Program-made: the position numbers and the translations under genes
In this document: piece after piece, positions 27,790 through 35,759 of the stretch
Layout: each line of letters opens with the position of its first letter
Position numbering within the stretch: the first letter of the stretch is position 1
From: Mycobacterium barrassiae
GTDB lineage: Bacteria; Actinomycetota; Actinomycetes; Mycobacteriales; Mycobacteriaceae
Assembly (NCBI RefSeq): GCF_025822765.1
Contig: NZ_JACKUK010000042.1
Coordinates: forward strand, 1 to 64,000
DNA: 64,000 nt
Reading direction: 5' to 3'
Notes under the pieces: model-generated
Database searches by the model: none
Seen by the model: only the letters and a program-made list of their open reading frames with translations
Told to the model about the DNA's origin: nothing

Positions 27790-28841
27790 GCACCGACGGC
27801 ATCTATTTCAACCCGATCTGGGACGTCCGGATGACGGACACGTCGCTGCGCGACGGCAGTCACCACAAACGGCACCAGTTCACCAAGGAGGAAGTGCACG
27901 CCATCGTCGCGGCACTCGACGCCGCGGGTGTGCCGGTCATCGAGGTCACCCACGGTGACGGTCTGGGCGGGTCGAGCTTCAACTACGGCTTCTCCAAGAC
28001 GCCCGAGCAGGAACTGATCAAGCTCGCGGCCGAAACCGCCAAGGAGTCGAAGATCGCGTTCCTCATGCTGCCCGGTGTGGGCACCAAGGAGGACATCAAG
28101 GAGGCGCAGAACAACGGCGGCGTGATCTGCCGGATCGCCACCCACTGCACCGAGGCCGACGTGTCGATCCAGCACTTCGGGCTGGCCCGAGAACTCGGTT
28201 TGGAGACGGTCGGCTTCCTGATGATGAGCCACACCATTCCGCCGGAGGCGCTGGCCAAGCAGGCGCGCATCATGGCCGACGCCGGCTGCCAGTGCGTGTA
28301 CGTGGTGGACTCCGCGGGCGCGCTGGTGCTCGAGGGGGTGCGTGACCGCGTCGCCGCGCTGGTCGCCGAGCTGGGCGACGACGCGCAGGTGGGCTTTCAT
28401 GGCCATGAGAACCTCGGGCTCGGCGTGGCCAACTCCATCGAGGCGGTACGGGCGGGCGCCAAGCAGATCGACGGATCGTGCCGCCGCTTCGGCGCAGGTG
28501 CGGGCAATGCGCCGGTCGAAGCCCTGATCGGCGTGTTCGACAAGATCGGCGTCAAGACCGGTATCGACTTCTTCGACATCGCCGACGCCGCAGAAGAGGT
28601 GGTCGCGCCCGCGATGCCGGCCGAGTGCCTGCTCGACCGCAACGCGCTGATCATGGGATATTCGGGCGTCTACTCCAGCTTCCTCAAGCACGCGATCCGC
28701 CAGTCCGAGCGCTATGGCGTGCCCGCGCACCAGTTGCTGCACCGCGCCGGCCAGCGCAAGCTGATCGGCGGCCAGGAGGACCAGCTCATCGACATCGCGC
28801 TGGAGATCAAGCGCGAACAAGAAGCGGCTGCCGTCAAATAG
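27786..28841 (+). CDS. hsaF: HsaF, 4-hydroxy-2-oxoacid aldolase
   Basis: A 351-residue HMGL-like class II pyruvate aldolase (BphI/DmpG type) matching Rv3534c. It splits 4-hydroxy-2-oxohexanoate into pyruvate and propionaldehyde. The metal and catalytic motif [16 protein letters not shown] lies at residues 18-33, and the metal-binding [15 protein letters not shown] near 200-214. C-terminal helices form the HsaG docking region in this family. Last gene of the hsaE-hsaG-hsaF operon; rqlH starts 31 bp downstream on the same strand. Confidence 0.94.
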   Translation: MSTDGIYFNPIWDVRMTDTSLRDGSHHKRHQFTKEEVHAIVAALDAAGVPVIEVTHGDGLGGSSFNYGFSKTPEQELIKLAAETAKESKIAFLMLPGVGTKEDIKEAQNNGGVICRIATHCTEADVSIQHFGLARELGLETVGFLMMSHTIPPEALAKQARIMADAGCQCVYVVDSAGALVLEGVRDRVAALVAELGDDAQVGFHGHENLGLGVANSIEAVRAGAKQIDGSCRRFGAGAGNAPVEALIGVFDKIGVKTGIDFFDIADAAEEVVAPAMPAECLLDRNALIMGYSGVYSSFLKHAIRQSERYGVPAHQLLHRAGQRKLIGGQEDQLIDIALEIKREQEAAAVK

Positions 28842-28872
28842 CTTGTCGGGCGCGCCGGGCACGATGGGGCGC

Positions 28873-30951
28873 ATGACAACTCGCGACGAGGCGCAGGCCC
28901 TGCTCGAAAAGCTGGCGGGCCCGACGGCCAGCCTGCGCGACGACCAGTGGACGGCCATCGAGGCGCTGGTTGTCGCGCGTCGACGGGCCCTCGTCGTACA
29001 GCGCACCGGCTGGGGCAAGTCGGCGGTGTACTTCATCGCCGCCAAGCTGCTGCGGGACGCCGGGCGTGGCCCGACGGTGATCGTGTCGCCGCTGCTGGCG
29101 CTGATGCGCAACCAGGTGGCCGCCGCGGATCGGGCGGGGGTGCACGCCGCCACCATCAACTCGAGCAATGTCGCGGAGTGGGACGAGATCAACGCGCGTG
29201 TGCACCGTGGCGACCTCGACGTCCTGTTGGTCAGCCCAGAACGATTGAACAATCCCGACTTTCGCGATCAGGTGCTGCCCGCTCTGGCGCACGACGCCGG
29301 TCTTGTCGTGGTCGACGAGGCGCACTGTGTATCCGACTGGGGTCACGACTTCCGGCCCGACTATCGACGCATCCGCACCCTGATCGCCGAACTGGGTGCC
29401 GACGTCCCGGTGCTGGCCACCACGGCGACGGCCAACGACAGGGTCGTCGACGACGTCGCCGCCCAATTGGGCGTCGGAGGGCAGGACACCCTGGTGTTGC
29501 GGGGCGGGTTGGATCGCGAGTCGTTGCGGCTGTCGGTGGTCGACGCCGGAAACCCGGCGCAACGCGCGGCTTGGCTTGCAGCGCATATCGATTCGCTGCC
29601 AGGCTCCGGGATCGTCTATACGCTCACAGTTGCCCAGGCGCATGACGTCGCATCGCTGTTGCGTGAGCAAGGCCATCAGGTTGCCGCCTACACCGGTGCT
29701 ACCGAAGCCGCGGAGCGTGAGCAACTCGAGGCGGATCTGCTGGCCAACAACGTCAAGGCCCTGGTGGCCACGTCGGCGCTCGGTATGGGTTTCGACAAAC
29801 CCGATCTCGGTTTCGTCGTGCATCTCGGTGCGCCGTCGTCACCCATCGCCTACTACCAGCAGGTCGGCCGCGCCGGGCGGTCGACCGAGAGTGCGGAGGT
29901 CATCCTGCTGCCCGGTCGCGAGGACCAGGATGTCTGGCGGTACTTCGCGTCGGTGGCGTTTCCGTCGGAAACCATGGTGCGCAACGTGATTCGTGCACTG
30001 GATCCCGACCGGCCACAATCGACACCCGCGCTGGAACCGCTCGTCGACCTGGGCCGGTCCCGGTTGGAGATGGTGCTCAAGGTGCTCGACGTGGACGGTG
30101 CGGTGCGGCGGGTCAAGGGTGGTTGGGTCAGTACCGGCGCGGAATGGGAGTACGACGAGCCGCGCTACCGCAAGCTCAACGAGGCGCGCAAGCGTGAACA
30201 GCAGGCGATGCTCGACTACCAGGTGACGAGCGAGTGTCGGATGGCGTTTCTGCGGCGCCAACTCGACGACCCCGCGCTGCGGGACGGTGAGCGGTGCGGT
30301 CGGTGCGACAACTGCACGGGCATTCGGTTGAACGCCGACGTCGATGCGAGCGCCGCCGAGTCCACCAGGCAACGGTTGATGCGCCCGGGGGTGGAACTGG
30401 TTCCGCGCAAGCAATGGCCGTCCGGGTTGACCAAGCTCGGCGTCGAGCTGTCGGGCCGCATCACCGACGGTCCGTCCTCCGGACGTGCGATCGGCAGGCT
30501 TACCGACTTGGGCTGGGGTGCGCGATTGCGCCGGCTGCTCGACGAACCCGACGACGAGGTGCCCGAGGACCTGGTCGATGCTGCGGTGAAAGTGCTGGCG
30601 TCATGGGATTGGGCGGTTCGGCCGACGGCGGTGATGGCGCTGGACTCCGACCGCCACCCGCGGCTGATCTCGTCGCTGGCCCGCGAGCTGGCCCGGCTCG
30701 GCAGGCTGGCGGACCTCGGCACCCTGCAGTACGCACCGACGCGGCGGCCGGTCACCGCGGCGAACTCTGCCTACCGTGTTGCCGCGCTGGACGGGGCATG
30801 GACTGCGCCGGATCGAGACGTCGCGGGAGGTCCGGTGCTGCTCGTCGACGACCTGGTCGACAGCGGGTGGACGGTGACCATGGCGGCCAGGGTCGTCCGT
30901 GCCGCGGGGGCGCCGGACGTGCTGCCGTTCGCGCTGGCCAGCACCAGCTGA
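28873..30951 (+). CDS. rqlH: RqlH, RecQ-like helicase with C-terminal phosphoribosyltransferase-like domain
   Basis: A 692-residue ATP-dependent 3'-5' DNA helicase of the RqlH clade first defined in M. smegmatis. RecA-like domain 1 has Walker A TGWGKS with Lys49 and the DEAH box at 148-151 (VVDEAHCVSDWGHD). Domain 2 has GMGFDKPDL and QQVGRAGR. A tetracysteine zinc module begins at Cys455 and ends in CGRCDNC. The RQC and HRDC domains of classical RecQ are missing; instead the C-terminus holds VLLVDDLVDSGWT (Asp659-Asp660), a phosphoribosyltransferase PRPP-loop signature. The ATG at 28873 matches the known length. Not steroid-related; lies just after hsaF. Confidence 0.93.
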   Translation: MTTRDEAQALLEKLAGPTASLRDDQWTAIEALVVARRRALVVQRTGWGKSAVYFIAAKLLRDAGRGPTVIVSPLLALMRNQVAAADRAGVHAATINSSNVAEWDEINARVHRGDLDVLLVSPERLNNPDFRDQVLPALAHDAGLVVVDEAHCVSDWGHDFRPDYRRIRTLIAELGADVPVLATTATANDRVVDDVAAQLGVGGQDTLVLRGGLDRESLRLSVVDAGNPAQRAAWLAAHIDSLPGSGIVYTLTVAQAHDVASLLREQGHQVAAYTGATEAAEREQLEADLLANNVKALVATSALGMGFDKPDLGFVVHLGAPSSPIAYYQQVGRAGRSTESAEVILLPGREDQDVWRYFASVAFPSETMVRNVIRALDPDRPQSTPALEPLVDLGRSRLEMVLKVLDVDGAVRRVKGGWVSTGAEWEYDEPRYRKLNEARKREQQAMLDYQVTSECRMAFLRRQLDDPALRDGERCGRCDNCTGIRLNADVDASAAESTRQRLMRPGVELVPRKQWPSGLTKLGVELSGRITDGPSSGRAIGRLTDLGWGARLRRLLDEPDDEVPEDLVDAAVKVLASWDWAVRPTAVMALDSDRHPRLISSLARELARLGRLADLGTLQYAPTRRPVTAANSAYRVAALDGAWTAPDRDVAGGPVLLVDDLVDSGWTVTMAARVVRAAGAPDVLPFALASTS

Positions 30952-31035
30952 CCTGCGGTTTGTTTAGGCCCGCCCCCACATCGGTTACGCCTTTGGGGAG
31001 CGGCTGACAGGCCGCAGATGACAAGGAGTGATTCG

Positions 31036-31428
31036 ATGAAGATGTCCGAGAAGACCGTGCGACGCGGCCTCTACGGCATGTTCGCCGGGGGTCTACTTGC
31101 GTTTGGTTCCGCCGCGATCGTCATGCCGGTCGCGAACGCGCAGCCGGCCGAAAACTGCAGCGTCAGCGCCATTGCCGACACGTCGCGCACCGTGTCTGAG
31201 TCCACGAGCACGTACCTCGAGCACAACTCCGACGCCAATGACGAGCTCACGGACATCATGAACTCGACGCCGTCCGACGTGACGCAGGCGTTCCGCGTGT
31301 ACTTCGCGGAGAACCCGCAGGTCGAAACCGAGCTGAGGGCGATCAATCAGCCGGCCATCGATTTGGCCAGCCAGTGTGGCGTCGAGGTGGCACCCACCCC
31401 GATCACCGAGGCGCTGACCGACCTCTAA
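31036..31428 (+). CDS. Secreted hemophore-like protein
   Basis: A 130-residue exported protein of the mycobacterial hemophore-related family (Rv0203-like). The signal peptide covers about residues 1-34 with cleavage at ANA-QP. The mature part has a cysteine pair (ENCSVSAIADTS and ASQCGVEV) bracketing helices with SSYLEHN-type sequence, here STYLEHNSDANDELTDIM. These helical proteins bind haem or similar ligands in characterised members, so function is family-based. The ATG at 31036 has AAGGAGTGATTCG upstream. It stands alone between rqlH and a terminator hairpin. Confidence 0.8.
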   Translation: MKMSEKTVRRGLYGMFAGGLLAFGSAAIVMPVANAQPAENCSVSAIADTSRTVSESTSTYLEHNSDANDELTDIMNSTPSDVTQAFRVYFAENPQVETELRAINQPAIDLASQCGVEVAPTPITEALTDL

Positions 31429-31453
31429 ACAGTTCGCGATAGTTTCCGCACCG

Positions 31454-31488
31454 CTCACCGCGCCGGTACTCCACGCCGGCGCGGTGAG
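31454..31488. terminator. Bidirectional terminator hairpin
   Basis: A perfect 13-bp inverted repeat: ctcaccgcgccgg at 31454-31466 pairs with ccggcgcggtgag at 31476-31488, with a 9-base loop. It lies between the convergent ends of the hemophore-like gene (31428) and iclR (31495). No strong U-tract follows, as is usual in mycobacteria. Confidence 0.75.
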
Positions 31489-31494
31489 TGCGTT

Positions 31495-32394
31495 CTAGGG
31501 TTTCGCCCCGCCCAGCTGTGCCGTCACCGCGTCCGCAGTCGCGACCAATGCGCGTGCTCGCTCGGAAATCTCGTTGTCGGTCAATGCTTTCCCGATATGC
31601 ATCGACGCCACCATGATTTGTCTCTGATAGTGGTCGTACACCGGCGCCGAGATCACGCTGATGTCATGACGTTTGCGGCCGGTGCCGTTCTCGCTGCGCA
31701 GGTAAACCCGCTCGCCGATGTCCGACACCAGCTCGCCGAGCAATGCGCGTAACTCGTCGGGCAGCTCCGTCGACATCCCCGCCATCAACGCATACAGACG
31801 CCGACCGCCGGGCGTCAGCCGCTCGACCAGATAGCCGTCCGCTCGGCATTCGGCGATCACGCGGTTCAGCCGCTCGGTGTCAGTGCGCAGCGGAAGCGTC
31901 GGCTCCTTCGCCAACCAGTCGCGCTCCGCCTCGTCGTCCCAGAGCACGAACATCAGCCCGACCGGGGGTGCGAAGGGATAGCTCTGCCCGACCTCGACCC
32001 CCGGCCTCGCGCCTGGCGGAGACACGATGTCGAGCAGCGTGATCCGATCATCGACGACACCGGACAACGCCGCGGTGACCCCGAACCGGGCGGACAGCCG
32101 CCTGAGCTCCTCACGTGCCGCAGGACTGACTCGCAGCGACTCCTGCGCCCGATGACCCAGGGTGATCAGCGAAGGGCCCAGGCGGTACGTCTTGTCAGCG
32201 GCATCGCGCACGAGGTAACCCGCGTCGGCGAGCGAGGTGAGGATGCCCAGGCACGTCGGCTTACTCAGGCCGACCCGGCGGGCCAGCTCCGACACCCCTA
32301 AGCGGTCCTGGGGATGACCCGCGAGGTAGTCGAGTATCCGCACGACGCGATCGGTCGGCGGCGAGGCGCGGCCGGAAGACTCGGGGGCGGACAC
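31495..32394 (-). CDS. IclR-family transcriptional regulator
   Basis: A 299-residue IclR-type regulator. The N-terminal winged helix-turn-helix (about 17-80) reads RILDYLAGHPQDRLGVSELARRVGLSKPTCLGILTSL. The C-terminal effector domain (about 95-290) contains the IclR signature near ALMAGMSTELP and ISVISAPVYDH. Divergent from the Rv3531c-like operon, 84 bp away, with a 27-bp palindrome between them. It probably autoregulates and controls that operon alongside KstR. The effector is unknown; a steroid-derived acid or its CoA ester is plausible from context only. Confidence 0.85.
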   Translation of the reverse strand: MSAPESSGRASPPTDRVVRILDYLAGHPQDRLGVSELARRVGLSKPTCLGILTSLADAGYLVRDAADKTYRLGPSLITLGHRAQESLRVSPAAREELRRLSARFGVTAALSGVVDDRITLLDIVSPPGARPGVEVGQSYPFAPPVGLMFVLWDDEAERDWLAKEPTLPLRTDTERLNRVIAECRADGYLVERLTPGGRRLYALMAGMSTELPDELRALLGELVSDIGERVYLRSENGTGRKRHDISVISAPVYDHYQRQIMVASMHIGKALTDNEISERARALVATADAVTAQLGGAKP

Positions 32395-32417
32395 GCCTGC
32401 AGCCTACCCTTCGTTCC

Positions 32418-32444
32418 ATATATGTACCGCCGCGGTCGATATAT
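32418..32444. promoter_or_regulatory. 27-bp palindrome, candidate IclR operator
   Basis: Dyad centred on 32431. Outer arms ATATAT at 32418-32423 and 32439-32444 are complementary, the inner 11-mer ACCGCCGCGGT at 32426-32436 is self-complementary around its central base, and only the two-base steps between are unpaired. It begins 23 bp upstream of the iclR ATG and ends 10 bp before the KstR box at 32455. A regulator adjacent to a long dyad is the usual arrangement for IclR autoregulation. Confidence 0.7.
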
Positions 32445-32454
32445 TGACTCTTGC

Positions 32455-32468
32455 TAGAACGCGTTCTA
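32455..32468. promoter_or_regulatory. KstR box upstream of Rv3531c-like operon
   Basis: TAGAACGCGTTCTA is a perfect 14-bp palindrome matching the KstR consensus. Its final TA is the start of -10 TAGTTT (32467-32472). The GTG at 32479 lies exactly 7 bases further on, predicting a leaderless mRNA repressed by KstR. Confidence 0.94.
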
Positions 32469-32478
32469 GTTTCGCAGT

Positions 32479-33606
32479 GTGTACTCACAGCCGCTGATCG
32501 ACGCGATCGCCGAAGCCGAGCACCTCGTGTCCACTGCGCCCTTCATCGAATCCGAGGCCGACCTGCTCGAGGGATTGCAGTACCTGGCCGGATGCATCTC
32601 CGCCTGCACTCACCTGGCGTTCGACTACGACCGCGATCATCCGTTCATGCAGTCGGGAACGGGGCCGTTCACCAAGATGGGCCTCGACAACCCGGACGCC
32701 ATGTACTTCGGAACCCGGGTACAGCCTTGCCACGAATACGTCGTCACCGGCAAGCGCGGCACCACGACCGACCTGGCATTCCAGCTGCTGGGCGGGGAGT
32801 ACACCGATGACAACGTCCCCCCCAGCCAGGCCGCGTTCGACGACCGCGAGCTGACCATCGCCGAGGACGGTACGTACGAGTGGCGGTTCACGCCGACCAG
32901 CCCGTCGCAGTTGGTGGTCCGCGAGGTGTACAACGACTGGTCGGCACAGCGCGGCTACATCAGCATCGCGAGAACCGATACGGCGGGCACGGCGCCGCCG
33001 CCGCTGACCAAGGAGCTGATCGAGAAGCGATACGCGGTGGCCGGCAAGCAACTGGTTCAGCGGGTCAAGACCTGGCTGCAGTTCCCGCAGTGGTTCTACA
33101 ACAATCTGCCGGTCAATACGATGGTCGCGCCGCGGCTGACCCCGGGCGGTCTGGCGACGCAGTATTCGTCGGTCGGCCACTTCGATCTCGCGCCGGATCA
33201 GGCGATGATCATCACGCTTCCCGTTCCCGATGCCCCGTACCTCGGTTTCCAGCTGGGCAGCCTGTGGTACATCTCGCTGGACTACATCAACCATCAGACA
33301 TCGCTGAATGGCACTCAGGCACAGGCGGATCCGGATGGCAAGATCCGGTACGTGGTGTCGGACGCGAACCCCGGGGTGACGAACTGGGTCGAGACGCTGG
33401 GGCACCGCAAGGGGTATCTGCAGTTCCGGTGGCAGCGGTTGTCTCGCGAACTCACCGAGGCCGACGGGCCCACGGTCGAGGTCGTCGACATCGACAAGGT
33501 GGCGGCGGCCCTGCCGTTCTACGAAACGAACAAGATCTCGGATGAGGACTGGCGCGCGCGGATCGCACTGCGCCAGAAGCAGATCGGCGACAGGATGGTG
33601 GGATAG
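32479..33606 (+). CDS. DUF1214-type conserved protein (Rv3531c-like)
   Basis: A 375-residue protein of unknown function that matches Rv3531c by length, order and operator. It has no signal peptide or membrane segment. The C-terminal half contains YVVSDANPGVTNWVETLGHRKG followed by FRWQRL, which resembles the DUF1214 signature. The GTG at 32479 is the predicted leaderless start. Followed 2 bp later by an SDR gene, then a sulfotransferase-like gene, all under the same KstR box. The regulon places it in steroid use, but no step has been assigned that I can name. Confidence 0.8.
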   Translation: MYSQPLIDAIAEAEHLVSTAPFIESEADLLEGLQYLAGCISACTHLAFDYDRDHPFMQSGTGPFTKMGLDNPDAMYFGTRVQPCHEYVVTGKRGTTTDLAFQLLGGEYTDDNVPPSQAAFDDRELTIAEDGTYEWRFTPTSPSQLVVREVYNDWSAQRGYISIARTDTAGTAPPPLTKELIEKRYAVAGKQLVQRVKTWLQFPQWFYNNLPVNTMVAPRLTPGGLATQYSSVGHFDLAPDQAMIITLPVPDAPYLGFQLGSLWYISLDYINHQTSLNGTQAQADPDGKIRYVVSDANPGVTNWVETLGHRKGYLQFRWQRLSRELTEADGPTVEVVDIDKVAAALPFYETNKISDEDWRARIALRQKQIGDRMVG

Positions 33607-33608
33607 CA

Positions 33609-34382
33609 GTGCTCGACAACAAAATAGTGGTGATCAGTGGCGTCGGTCCGGCGCTGGGAACCACGCTCGCCAAACGATGCGCCGAGGCGGGAGCCGATCT
33701 GGTGCTGGCCGCCCGCACCGTGGAACGGCTCGAGGACGTCGCCAAGCAGATCACCGACATCGGCAGGCGAGCGGTGACGGTAGGCACCGACATCACGGAC
33801 GAGGCTCAGGTGGCCAATCTCGTCGAGCAGACGCTCGAGGCGTACGGCCGGGTCGACGTGTTGATCAACAATGCGTTCCGCGTGCCGTCCATGAAACCGT
33901 TCGCCAACACCACGTTCGAGCACATGAGGGATGCCATCGAGCTGACGGTGTTCGGCGCGCTGCGGATGATTCAGGGTTTCACGCCTGCACTGGCGGAATC
34001 GAAGGGCTCCGTTGTCAACGTGAACTCGATGGTGGTGCGCCACTCACAGGCCAAGTACGGCGCCTACAAGATGGCCAAGTCGGCACTCTTGGCGATGTCG
34101 CAGACGCTCGCCACCGAACTGGGTGAGCAGGGCATCCGGGTGAACTCCGTTCTGCCCGGCTATATCTGGGGCGGAACCCTGAAGGGCTACTTCGAGCACC
34201 AGGCCGGCAAGTACGGCACCAGCGTCGAAGAAATCTACAACGCCGCCGCCGCAGGATCCGATCTGAAACGCCTGCCCACCGAGGATGAGGTCGCCTCGGC
34301 GATACTCTTCATGGCCAGCGACCTGTCCAGCGGAATCACCGGACAGGCGCTCGACGTCAACTGCGGGGAGTACAAGGCCTGA
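33609..34382 (+). CDS. SDR oxidoreductase (Rv3530c-like)
   Basis: A 257-residue short-chain dehydrogenase/reductase at the position of Rv3530c. The cofactor loop is SGVGPALGTTLAKR (about residues 10-23) in place of the usual TGxxxGIG, with NNAF near 86; the catalytic Ser lies in NSMVVRHS and the Tyr-Lys pair in YGAYKMAK. The GTG start lies 2 bp after the preceding stop and its stop overlaps the next ATG (ATGA). The steroid substrate is unknown. Confidence 0.82.
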   Translation: MLDNKIVVISGVGPALGTTLAKRCAEAGADLVLAARTVERLEDVAKQITDIGRRAVTVGTDITDEAQVANLVEQTLEAYGRVDVLINNAFRVPSMKPFANTTFEHMRDAIELTVFGALRMIQGFTPALAESKGSVVNVNSMVVRHSQAKYGAYKMAKSALLAMSQTLATELGEQGIRVNSVLPGYIWGGTLKGYFEHQAGKYGTSVEEIYNAAAAGSDLKRLPTEDEVASAILFMASDLSSGITGQALDVNCGEYKA

Positions 34383-35527
34383 TGACCGCGCGTACCGATG
34401 TGGGTACCGTCGAGGACTTGCACGCTTCGGCGACGAAGGCATGCGGACTCGACGATTTCGGCGTCGACGACGACAACTACCGCGAGGCCCTGAGCGTGCT
34501 GCTGGAGTCGTTCCGGCGCGACGCCAACCTGACCGAACTCGGAAGCAAGATGAACCGGTTCTTCGTGCGCAACGCGCTGGTGGCGCGGCTGGTATCCGAG
34601 GCGGCCTGGAAGCAGTACCCCGAACACGCCGACGTCGCCATCGAGCGGCCGATCTTCGTCACCGGACTGCCCCGCACAGGGACGACCGTCATTCACCGGC
34701 TTTTGGCCGCCGATCCACGGCACCAGGGCCTGGAACTGTGGCTTGCCGAATTTCCGCAACCGCGCCCACCGCGCGAGAGATGGTCGGACAACCCGGTTTT
34801 CGCTCAGCTGGATGCCCAGTTCGCCAAGGCGCACGCGGAGGACCCGGACTACACGGGCCTGCACTACATGACCGCCGACGAGGTGGAGGAGTGCTGGCAG
34901 CTGTTGCGGCAGTCGCTGCACTCAGTCTCCTACGAGACACTCGCGCATCTGCCGACCTACTCACAGTGGCTGGCGAAACAGGACTGGATCAAGCCGTACC
35001 AGCGGCATCGCAAGAACCTGCAGCTGATCGGCCTCAATGACGCTGAGAAGCGTTGGGTGCTCAAGAATCCGAGCCATCTGTTCGCGCTTGATGCGCTGCT
35101 GGATATCTATCCCGATGCGCTGATCGTGCAGTGCCATCGGCCTGCCGAGACCATCATGGCCTCGATGTGCTCGTTGGCGCAGCACACGACCGCAGGGTGG
35201 TCGGAGACGTTCGTCGGTGCGCAGATCGGCGAGGATGCCATGGAAACGTGGTCGCGGGGACTGCGGCGCTTCAACGCGGTTCGGGCCGATCACGATCAGG
35301 CGCAGTTCTGCGATGTCGACTACTTCGAGTTCGTCAAGGATCCGGTCGCTGCGGTACAGGGGATCTACGAGCACTTCGGCATCGAGTTCACCGACGAGGC
35401 GCGCGCGGCGATTGTGGAGAGCCACGCCGAGAGCCAGAAGGGTCCCCGTGCGCCGAAGCACACCTACTCCCTGGCCGATTACGGCCTGACCGACGAACAG
35501 GTCAAGGAGCGCTTCAAGGGGCTCTGA
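34382..35527 (+). CDS. Sulfotransferase-family protein (Rv3529c-like)
   Basis: A 381-residue protein with the sulfotransferase P-loop-like 5'-phosphosulfate motif FVTGLPRTGTT near residues 99-109 and the 3'-phosphate region near QCHRPAETIMASMCSL. It matches Rv3529c. The family transfers sulfate from PAPS to hydroxyl groups, so a sterol or steroid acceptor is possible but unproven. The ATG overlaps the SDR stop by 1 bp (TGATG). It ends the KstR-controlled three-gene operon; the following 232 bp hold no gene or recognisable site. Confidence 0.82.
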   Translation: MTARTDVGTVEDLHASATKACGLDDFGVDDDNYREALSVLLESFRRDANLTELGSKMNRFFVRNALVARLVSEAAWKQYPEHADVAIERPIFVTGLPRTGTTVIHRLLAADPRHQGLELWLAEFPQPRPPRERWSDNPVFAQLDAQFAKAHAEDPDYTGLHYMTADEVEECWQLLRQSLHSVSYETLAHLPTYSQWLAKQDWIKPYQRHRKNLQLIGLNDAEKRWVLKNPSHLFALDALLDIYPDALIVQCHRPAETIMASMCSLAQHTTAGWSETFVGAQIGEDAMETWSRGLRRFNAVRADHDQAQFCDVDYFEFVKDPVAAVQGIYEHFGIEFTDEARAAIVESHAESQKGPRAPKHTYSLADYGLTDEQVKERFKGL

Positions 35528-35759
35528 CCTTACATTGACGAGCCCGTTCGCAGCGCCGTCAGTTCCAGCCAGATGCGATCTGGATGCCTTGTTCAGGTCA
35601 CCTTGATGGCGGTCTCATGAGAAACTTCGCGAATGTGCCTCCTCAGCGAAGGTTGGTCCCGTTGCAGATCGCGGCTTACAGGGTCAGTGTCATCAGTCGT
35701 ATCGACCTGGGCGCAATAACGTCACCGAGTCGTGAAGAAGTGAGTCCCCGTTGACGGAA

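Noticed and set aside
28834-29823. A 329-codon minus-strand open frame opposite rqlH
   Set aside because: It is fully antisense to the helicase domain, with Arg/Gly/His-rich composition typical of a shadow frame in high-GC DNA.
35528-35759. Search for a KstR, IclR or terminator signal between the sulfotransferase-like gene and the OafA-type gene
   Set aside because: No dyad of useful length, KstR half-site pair or small open frame with a ribosome binding site was visible.
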